A stretch of 32,924 nucleotides of DNA, taken from positions 1 to 32,924 of the forward strand of contig JADMJD010000123.1 of the NCBI GenBank assembly GCA_018780805.1, given 5' to 3'. Each line of letters starts with the position of its first letter. Positions within the stretch are counted from its first letter, which is position 1. The stretch is from Rubrivivax sp. (lineage in GTDB: Bacteria > Pseudomonadota > Gammaproteobacteria > Burkholderiales > Burkholderiaceae_C). Shown in pieces: positions 27,202 to 32,924 of the stretch. The notes beneath the pieces were generated by a model that saw only the letters and a list, made by a program, of their open reading frames with translations, was not told where the DNA came from and searched no databases. The position numbers were made by a program, and so were the translations under genes.

Positions 27202-28226
27202 ACAGCCCCGGTCAGCGCGGCAGGCGCGCTGGAGAGAAAGGTGCGCAGGCGCTCGGCATCGCCGATGCGGGAATAACGGCCCGCCGAATCCAGCAGCACC
27301 ATGATCAGCTTGCGGCCGGCCATTTGCGCCTGCATCACCACGCAGCGGCCAGCTTCGGAGATGTAGCCGGTCTTTTGCAGGCCGATGGACCAGCTCGGGT
27401 CGCGCACCAGGGCATTGGTGTTGCGGAACTGCAGCTGCCGGCGCCCGATGGCGACAGCCGTCTCTTGCGCGGTGGACAGCTCGCGGATCAGCGGCTGGTC
27501 GGACGCCGCCTTCACCAGCATCGCCAGATCATGCGCGCTGGACTGGTTGTCGCTGGACAGGCCGGTGGGCTCCACATACCGCGTGGCATGCATGCCCAGC
27601 AACCCGGCCTTGGCGTTCATGGCCGAGACAAAGGCTTTGATACCGCCCGGGTAGTGCCGGCCCAGGGCGTTGGCGGCCCGGTTCTCGGACGACATCAGCG
27701 CCAAGTGCAGCATCTCGCCACGCGAGAGTTGCGTGCCCACCGCCAGGCGCGAACCACTGCCCTTTTCCGTGTCGACGTCTTCCTGCGTAACGGTCAACAT
27801 TTCGTCCAGCGATTGGCCCGCTTGCACCACCACCATCGCCGTCATCAGCTTGGTGATCGAGGCAATGGGCAACACGGCATCGGAATTTTTGCTGAACAGC
27901 ACCTCGTCGGTGTCCTGGTCAATGACCAGGGCCACGCTGGACTTCAGATTCAGCGGGTCGTCGGTGCCGTGCAGGCCGGCGATCTGGCCGTACGACAGTT
28001 TGGCCGGCACCACGACCACCGGTTTGCGGGCCGCGACCTTGCGCGTCTTGCGCACCGGTTGGGCCTTGGTGGAGGCCTTGGTGCTGGCCTTTGCGGCCGT
28101 GGCCTTGGTGCGGTTGCTGGTGTTGCTGGCGGCGTCGGCCAGCGTGGGCGCGCTCAGCAGCAGGGCGAGTGTCAACCCCAGCAGGGCTGCGCCCGATCGT
28201 GCACCGTTCCAAAACATTTTCCGCAT
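27189..28226 (-). CDS. pbpG: D-alanyl-D-alanine endopeptidase, PBP7-like (family S11)
   Basis: This 345-residue exported serine peptidase cleaves D-Ala cross-links in peptidoglycan. A signal sequence occupies about residues 1-33 (GAALLGLTLALLLSAPTLADAA). A Lys/Ala/Thr-rich linker (about 37-75) contains a repeated KAST. The three active-site motifs are SITK (Ser123-Lys126), SEN (180-182) and KTG (285-287). It is longer than E. coli PBP7 mainly through the linker. The ATG at 28226 is preceded by GAGGTGG and starts the signal peptide. A sigma-70 promoter lies just upstream. The gene symbol is by family resemblance; a D,D-carboxypeptidase role is possible. Confidence 0.88.
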   Translation of the reverse strand: MRKMFWNGARSGAALLGLTLALLLSAPTLADAASNTSNRTKATAAKASTKASTKAQPVRKTRKVAARKPVVVVPAKLSYGQIAGLHGTDDPLNLKSSVALVIDQDTDEVLFSKNSDAVLPIASITKLMTAMVVVQAGQSLDEMLTVTQEDVDTEKGSGSRLAVGTQLSRGEMLHLALMSSENRAANALGRHYPGGIKAFVSAMNAKAGLLGMHATRYVEPTGLSSDNQSSAHDLAMLVKAASDQPLIRELSTAQETAVAIGRRQLQFRNTNALVRDPSWSIGLQKTGYISEAGRCVVMQAQMAGRKLIMVLLDSAGRYSRIGDAERLRTFLSSAPAALTGAVQPR

Positions 28227-28243
28227 GTCCACCTCGCGCCAGG

Positions 28244-28273
28244 AGTGTAGGGCAGAAAACAGCGCAAGATCAA
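28244..28273 (-). promoter_or_regulatory. Sigma-70 promoter of the PBP7-like gene
   Basis: On the minus strand TTGATC (28268-28273), an 18-base spacer and TACACT (28244-28249) precede the ATG at 28226 by 17 bases after the -10. The position fits transcription of this gene independent of leuA upstream. Confidence 0.7.
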
Positions 28274-28316
28274 GAACTTGCACTGGTTTCTTCAAGTCGA
28301 GGCGCGGGGCGGCCCT

Positions 28317-29858
28317 TCAGCCTTGGGCAGCCACCCGTTCGGCTTTGCTGTGCAGCTTGTTCAGCGCCGACAGGTAGGCCTTGGCCGACGCCACCACGAT
28401 GTCCGGGTCGGCGCCCACGCCGTTGACCACCCGGCCGCCGTGCTGCAGGCGGACCGTCACCTCTCCTTGCGATTCTGTCGAGCCGCTGGTGATGGCATTG
28501 ACCGAATACAGCATCAGTTCCGCGCCAGATTGCACCTTGGACTCGATGGCCTTCAGGCTGGCATCCACCGGGCCGTTACCGTCGCTCTCGGCGTGGAACT
28601 CGGTGCTGCCGGCGGCAAACGCCACCGCCGCATGCGGCCGCTCGCCGGTTTCGGAGCGCTGCGACAGCGACAGCAGCCGGTAGTGCTCTTGTTCGGCGGT
28701 GACACTTTCGTCGCCCACCAGGGCCAGGATGTCCTCGTCGAAGATCTCGCTCTTGCGGTCGGCCAGGTCCTTGAAACGCGCAAACGCCGCGTTGACCTCG
28801 GCCTCGGAATCGAGAGAAATGCCCAGTTCCTGCAGCCGCTGCTTGAAGGCGTTGCGGCCCGAGAGTTTGCCCAGCACGATCTTGTTGGCGGCCCAGCCCA
28901 CGTCTTCGGCGCGCATGATCTCGTAGGTGTCGCGCGCCTTGAGCACGCCGTCCTGGTGGATGCCGCTGGCGTGCGCAAACGCGTTGGCACCCACCACCGC
29001 TTTGTTCGGCTGCACCACGAAGCCCGTGGTCTGGCTCACCATGCGCGAGGCCGGCACGATCTGGCTGGCGTCGATGTTCAGCTCGAGCTTGAAGTGGTCG
29101 CGGCGGGTCTTCACCGCCATCACCACCTCTTCCAGGCTGCAGTTGCCGGCGCGTTCACCCAGGCCGTTGATGGTGCATTCCACCTGGCGCGCGCCGCCGA
29201 TCATCACGCCGGCCAGCGAGTTGGCCACCGCCATGCCCAGGTCGTTGTGGCAGTGCACCGACCAGATCGCCTTGTCGCTGTTGGGCACCCGCTCGCGCAG
29301 GTCGCGGATGAAGTGGCCAAACAGCTCGGGCACGGCATAACCCACGGTGTCCGGGATGTTGATCGTACCCGCGCCTTCGGCGATCACGACCTCCAGCACG
29401 CGGGCCAGGAACTCGGGGTCAGAGCGGTAACCGTCTTCCGGCGAAAACTCCACGTCGCCGCTCAGGTTGCGTGCAAAACGCACCGCCTGCCGCGCCTGCT
29501 CCAGCACCTGCTCGCGGGTCATGCGCAGCTTTTTCTCCATGTGCAGTTCGCTGGTCGCGATGAAGGTGTGGATGCGCGAACGCGCCGCGCCTTTCAACGC
29601 CTCGGCTGCACGCGAGATGTCGCGGTCGTTGGCACGTGCCAGCGAACACACGATGGAGTCCTTGATGTGGTCGGCAATGGCCTTCACGGCCTCGAAGTCG
29701 CCGTTGCTCGACGCCGCAAAACCGGCTTCGATCACATCCACGCGCAGCCGCTCCAGCTGGCGCGCGATGCGCAGCTTTTCGTCGCGGGTCATCGACGCGC
29801 CCGGGCTTTGTTCACCGTCGCGCAGCGTGGTGTCGAAGATGATGAGTTGGTCGGCCAT
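28317..29858 (-). CDS. leuA: 2-isopropylmalate synthase, LeuA type 1
   Basis: This 513-residue enzyme condenses acetyl-CoA with 2-oxoisovalerate, the committed step of leucine synthesis. It is the E. coli-like form. The catalytic [15 protein letters not shown] (9-23) and metal-binding HCHNDLG (His202, His204) are intact, with [13 protein letters not shown]. The C-terminal allosteric domain contains [15 protein letters not shown] and is the site of leucine feedback in the family. The ATG at 29858 has GAGGAG at good spacing. The gene follows the longer leuA paralogue by 23 bases, so it shares the attenuated transcript. Homocitrate or citramalate synthase is less likely given the close LeuA match. 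Confidence 0.94.
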   Translation of the reverse strand: MADQLIIFDTTLRDGEQSPGASMTRDEKLRIARQLERLRVDVIEAGFAASSNGDFEAVKAIADHIKDSIVCSLARANDRDISRAAEALKGAARSRIHTFIATSELHMEKKLRMTREQVLEQARQAVRFARNLSGDVEFSPEDGYRSDPEFLARVLEVVIAEGAGTINIPDTVGYAVPELFGHFIRDLRERVPNSDKAIWSVHCHNDLGMAVANSLAGVMIGGARQVECTINGLGERAGNCSLEEVVMAVKTRRDHFKLELNIDASQIVPASRMVSQTTGFVVQPNKAVVGANAFAHASGIHQDGVLKARDTYEIMRAEDVGWAANKIVLGKLSGRNAFKQRLQELGISLDSEAEVNAAFARFKDLADRKSEIFDEDILALVGDESVTAEQEHYRLLSLSQRSETGERPHAAVAFAAGSTEFHAESDGNGPVDASLKAIESKVQSGAELMLYSVNAITSGSTESQGEVTVRLQHGGRVVNGVGADPDIVVASAKAYLSALNKLHSKAERVAAQG

Positions 29859-29881
29859 GGGATGCTCCTCGTTGTCGTGTT

Positions 29882-31576
29882 TCAGGCGATGGCGGCGGTC
29901 TGCGGCAAGGCCACGCCCGCGCGTTGCAGGCCGGACAATACCGCCTTCATCGACGCGCCCACGATGCTGGCGTCGATGCCCACGCCGAACAGCGTGCGGC
30001 TGTCGCCGATGCGCAACTCCAGGTAGGCCACGGCGCGCGCCGCCGCACCCTCGCCGATCGCGTGTTCGTGGTAATCCAGCACGCGGATCGGCACGCCTGA
30101 GGCACGCGCCAAGCCGTCGACGAAGGCATCGACCGGGCCGTTGCCCTGGCCCTCGATCACCGCGTCCACGCCGCCGACGCACACGCCGGCCCGCAGCCGC
30201 AGCACGCTGTCAGGGCCCTCGTTCATCTGCGGCTGCTGCACCCGCGGCGCCTGCGCGGCATCCAGCAGGTAATGACGCTCGAAGATCTGCCACAGGTCGG
30301 CCGCCGTCAGCTCCTGGCCCTGTGCGTCCATCACCGCCTGCACGACCTGGCTGAACTCGATCTGCAGCCGGCGTGGCAGCTCCAGCCCATGTTCGGTTTC
30401 CAGCAGGTAGCTGATGCCGCCCTTGCCCGACTGGCTGTTGACGCGGATCACCGCGTCGTAGCTGCGGCCCAGGTCCTTGGGGTCGATGGGCAGGTAGGGC
30501 ATGTTCCACACGTCGCCGTCCTTGCGTGCCGCGAAGGCTTTCTTGATCGCATCCTGGTGCGAGCCGGAAAACGAGGTGTAGACCAGGTCGCCCACGTACG
30601 GGTGGCGCGGGTGCACCGGCAGCTGGTTGCAGTGTTCGACGGTGCGGCGGACCTCGTCGATGTCGGAGAAGTCCAGGCCCGGCGCCACGCCCTGGGTGTA
30701 CAGGTTCAATGCGATGTTGACGAGGTCGACGTTGCCGGTGCGCTCGCCGTTGCCGAACAAACAGCCTTCGATGCGGTCGGCGCCAGCCATCAGCGCCAGC
30801 TCACCGGCGGCGGTGCCGGTGCCACGGTCGTTGTGCGGGTGCACCGAGAGCACGATGGCGTCGCGCCGTTCCAGATGCCGGTGCATCCACTCCACCATGT
30901 CGGCGAAGATGTTGGGCGTGCTGTGCTCCACCGTCGAGGGAAGATTGACGATGCACGGGCGGTCGGGCGTGGGCACCCAGACGGCGGTGACGGCGTCCAC
31001 CACGCGCTTGCTGAACGCCAGCTCGGTGCCCGAGAACATCTCGGGCGAATACTGGAAGGTCCAGTGCGTGCCCGGCTGCTGCGCCGCGCAATCCATCAGC
31101 TTCGTCGCATGGCGCGTGGCCAGCTCGACGATGCCGTCTTCGTCCAGCCCCAGCACCACGCGGCGCATCACTGGCGCGGTGGCGTTGTACAGGTGCACGA
31201 TCGCGCGCGGCGCGCCGTGCAAGGCCTCGAAGGTGCGTTCGATCAGCGTGTCACGCGCCTGGGTGAGCACCTGGATGGTCACACCGGCGGGGATCAGGTC
31301 TTCTTCGATCAGCAGGCGCACGAAGTCGAAGTCGGCCTGCGACGCCGCCGGGAAGCCGACCTCGATCTGCTTGAAGCCGATCTTCACCAGCGTCTGGAAC
31401 AGACGCAGCTTGCGGGCCGGGTCCATCGGCTCGATCAGCGCCTGATTGCCGTCGCGCAGGTCCACGCTGCACCACAGCGGCGCTTGTGTCAGCACGGCAT
31501 CGGGCCAGCGGCGATCTGGCAGCGGCACCGGGGCAAAGGCACGGTACTTGGTGGAGGGCTGGGGCAACATGGGCAT
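29882..31576 (-). CDS. leuA: 2-isopropylmalate synthase, long LeuA type 2
   Basis: This 564-residue paralogue belongs to the long form typical of actinobacteria and some proteobacteria ([24 protein letters not shown] start). It would catalyse the same acetyl-CoA/2-oxoisovalerate condensation. The active-site segment is [16 protein letters not shown] (Arg41, Asp42), metal-binding [11 protein letters not shown] (His246, His248) and [13 protein letters not shown]. The C-terminal regulatory domain has [17 protein letters not shown]. The ATG at 31576 has GAGGAA seven bases away; a second ATG is two codons later. The first gene after the leucine leader and attenuator, so leucine supply probably controls it directly. 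Confidence 0.94.
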   Translation of the reverse strand: MPMLPQPSTKYRAFAPVPLPDRRWPDAVLTQAPLWCSVDLRDGNQALIEPMDPARKLRLFQTLVKIGFKQIEVGFPAASQADFDFVRLLIEEDLIPAGVTIQVLTQARDTLIERTFEALHGAPRAIVHLYNATAPVMRRVVLGLDEDGIVELATRHATKLMDCAAQQPGTHWTFQYSPEMFSGTELAFSKRVVDAVTAVWVPTPDRPCIVNLPSTVEHSTPNIFADMVEWMHRHLERRDAIVLSVHPHNDRGTGTAAGELALMAGADRIEGCLFGNGERTGNVDLVNIALNLYTQGVAPGLDFSDIDEVRRTVEHCNQLPVHPRHPYVGDLVYTSFSGSHQDAIKKAFAARKDGDVWNMPYLPIDPKDLGRSYDAVIRVNSQSGKGGISYLLETEHGLELPRRLQIEFSQVVQAVMDAQGQELTAADLWQIFERHYLLDAAQAPRVQQPQMNEGPDSVLRLRAGVCVGGVDAVIEGQGNGPVDAFVDGLARASGVPIRVLDYHEHAIGEGAAARAVAYLELRIGDSRTLFGVGIDASIVGASMKAVLSGLQRAGVALPQTAAIA

Positions 31577-31619
31577 GGCGTGTTCCTCGTGGGGTTCAAC
31601 GCAGCCCGGGGAATCCCGG

Positions 31620-31658
31620 AAAAACCAACGGCCCGCTGCGTTGCGCTGGCGGGCCGTT
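31620..31658 (-). terminator. Attenuator terminator of the leuA operon
   Basis: On the minus strand AACGGCCCGC and GCGGGCCGTT (31649-31658 with 31627-31636) form a 10-bp stem with a 12-base loop, followed by GG and TTTTT (31620-31624). It lies 30 bases after the stop of the leader peptide and 44 bases before the leuA start. This is the usual position of an attenuator. Confidence 0.88.
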
Positions 31659-31688
31659 TGATCGGGGTGAAAGCAGGGACGAAATTGA

Positions 31689-31739
31689 TCAGTGGCGCGC
31701 CGGAAGCACGCCTAGTAGCAGGGTTTGCTGGATCAACAT
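31689..31739 (-). CDS. leuL: Leucine operon leader peptide
   Basis: A 16-residue open frame, [16 protein letters not shown], contains five leucines, three in a row encoded CTG CTA CTA. CTA is a very rare leucine codon in this GC-rich region, where CTG and CTC dominate. It is followed by the attenuator at 31620-31658 and then leuA. Low charged tRNA-Leu would stall the ribosome at these codons and favour read-through. There is no Shine-Dalgarno, and the ATG lies only 7 bases after a -10 element, so the message may be leaderless. Tandem rare control codons parallel E. coli leuL. The reading frame and codons are seen; the mechanism is inferred from known leucine attenuators. Confidence 0.82.
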   Translation of the reverse strand: MLIQQTLLLGVLPARH

Positions 31740-31746
31740 GGTGACG

Positions 31747-31755
31747 AGCATACCA
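31747..31755 (-). promoter_or_regulatory. Extended -10 promoter of the leu operon
   Basis: On the minus strand TGG-TATGCT fits the extended -10 form TGn-TATAAT, with 4 of 6 hexamer matches. It adjoins the pssA stop codon (31756-31758). The usual 6-8 base distance to the start site puts +1 at or next to the A of the leader ATG (31739). No good -35 is seen, as is common for extended -10 promoters. Confidence 0.6.
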
Positions 31756-32589
31756 CTAGCGGTGCAGGCCAGCTTCGTCAGGCTCGTCGGTGGAGACGGC
31801 GATCACGCTCACCGGCCGGCCCTTGGCCTTGCGGTACAGGTACATGCCGTAACCCGAGAGGCCGTAGACGCAGAAGATCGCGAACAGCACGATGGGCGGG
31901 TGGATGTTGACCACCGCGATCGCCAGCGCAATGGCCACGATGACGATGAAGGGCACCGACTTCTTCAGCCCCACATCCTTGAAGCTGTAGAACGGCACGT
32001 TGGTCACCATCGTCAGCCCGGCAAACAGCGTCATCGCAAACGCGGTCCACGCCAGCCACTCGATCTGGTGCACGTTGCGGTAGCCGCCGTCGTCCATCAC
32101 CCAGACCAGGCCGATGACCAGGGCGGCCGCCGCCGGGCTGGGCAGGCCCTGGAAAAAACGTTTGTCCACCACGCCGATGTTGGTGTTGAAACGCGCCAGC
32201 CGCAGCGCGGCCGAGGCGCAATAGACAAAGGCCGCGATCCAGCCGAGTTTGCCCAGGCCCTTCAGCGCCCATTCGTACAGGATCAGCGCCGGCGCGGCGC
32301 CGAAGCTGACCATGTCCGAGAGGCTGTCCATCTGCTCACCAAACGCACTCTGCGTGTTGGTCATGCGCGCAACACGCCCGTCCAGGCTGTCCAGCACCAT
32401 GGCGCAGAACACACCGATGGCCGCCTGCTCGAATCGGCCGTTCATCGCCATCACCACGGCGTAAAAACCGCCGAACAGCGCCGCCAGCGTGAACAGGTTG
32501 GGCAGCACGTAGATGCCCTTGCGGCGCGGCCGCGGCGGTGCCTCCACCGCCGGGGTCGAATCGTCGAAGCCGTGTTCTTCTGTCGTCAT
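31756..32589 (-). CDS. pssA: CDP-diacylglycerol-serine O-phosphatidyltransferase
   Basis: This 277-residue inner-membrane enzyme makes phosphatidylserine, the precursor of phosphatidylethanolamine, from CDP-diacylglycerol and serine. The full CDP-alcohol phosphotransferase motif is present: Asp67, Asp70-Gly71, Ala74-Arg75, Gly84, Asp88 and Asp92. Several membrane segments are visible, including LFTLAALFGGFYAVVMAM and VPFIVIVAIALAIAVVNI. It is the integral-membrane (subclass II, Bacillus-like) form, not the soluble E. coli form. It lies 49 bases after ilvC and just before the leu leader, the arrangement usual in Burkholderiales. Confidence 0.95.
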   Translation of the reverse strand: MTTEEHGFDDSTPAVEAPPRPRRKGIYVLPNLFTLAALFGGFYAVVMAMNGRFEQAAIGVFCAMVLDSLDGRVARMTNTQSAFGEQMDSLSDMVSFGAAPALILYEWALKGLGKLGWIAAFVYCASAALRLARFNTNIGVVDKRFFQGLPSPAAAALVIGLVWVMDDGGYRNVHQIEWLAWTAFAMTLFAGLTMVTNVPFYSFKDVGLKKSVPFIVIVAIALAIAVVNIHPPIVLFAIFCVYGLSGYGMYLYRKAKGRPVSVIAVSTDEPDEAGLHR

Positions 32590-32594
32590 ATGGG

Positions 32595-32616
32595 GCGCGA
32601 GGATACCGCCTCGCGC
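32595..32616 (-). other. Hairpin between ilvC and pssA
   Basis: GCGCGAGG and CCTCGCGC form a perfect 8-bp stem with a 6-base loop. There is no T-run, so it is not a standard terminator. In the mRNA a GAGG close to the pssA start lies in the stem, so it could reduce pssA translation relative to ilvC or mark an mRNA processing site. Confidence 0.5.
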
Positions 32617-32638
32617 GTCCCGGACGTCGGAGTCGACT

Positions 32639-32924
<286 letters not shown>

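Overview
The window is about 33 kb of GC-rich chromosome from a betaproteobacterium of the order Burkholderiales, most like the Comamonadaceae or a close family. This rests on the recognisable order ilvC-pssA-leuA, the tig-clpP-clpX-lon block with a tRNA-Leu in front, an upstream region of sucA that fits the Burkholderiales sucA RNA motif, and the hpnCDE squalene genes. It is a core-genome region. I see no insertion sequence, prophage, integrase, CRISPR array or toxin-antitoxin pair. The strongest unusual signals are regulatory sequences between genes, not new proteins.

Layout from left to right. Positions 1-2206 (minus) hold most of sucA, the 2-oxoglutarate dehydrogenase E1 component, behind a structured 5' leader. 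On the plus strand follow a small cysteine-cluster protein and an orphan ABC substrate-binding protein that ends at a strong terminator. Positions 4528-10353 (minus) are a catabolic block transcribed etfB, etfA, acyl-CoA dehydrogenase, nitronate monooxygenase, amidohydrolase. ETF would take electrons from the acyl-CoA dehydrogenase. An Atg22-like MFS permease precedes it.

Positions 11772-12960 carry tRNA-Gly(GCC), tRNA-Cys(GCA), a glutathione S-transferase gene and tRNA-Leu(TAA), all on the minus strand. Positions 12997-18838 (minus) are the protein quality-control block tig, clpP, clpX, lon, preceded by tRNA-Leu(TAG). A heat-shock-type promoter lies in front of lon. Positions 19064-23295 (minus) are an RND efflux permease and its lipoprotein adaptor, with a clear promoter and a TetR-like operator but no regulator gene nearby.

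Divergent from the efflux operon, hpnC-hpnD-hpnE (plus) make squalene from farnesyl diphosphate. An IclR-family regulator follows and overlaps, tail to tail, a periplasmic PBP7-like peptidase. The right end (minus) is branched-chain amino acid and lipid synthesis: the 3' end of ilvC, pssA, a leucine-rich leader peptide with an attenuator, then two leuA genes of different families in tandem.

The best candidates for follow-up are the leucine attenuator, whose leader peptide appears to start at or near the transcript 5' end; the RNA structure at sucA; a hairpin that hides the etfA ribosome-binding site; and the tRNA Gly-Cys-Leu order interrupted by a GST gene.
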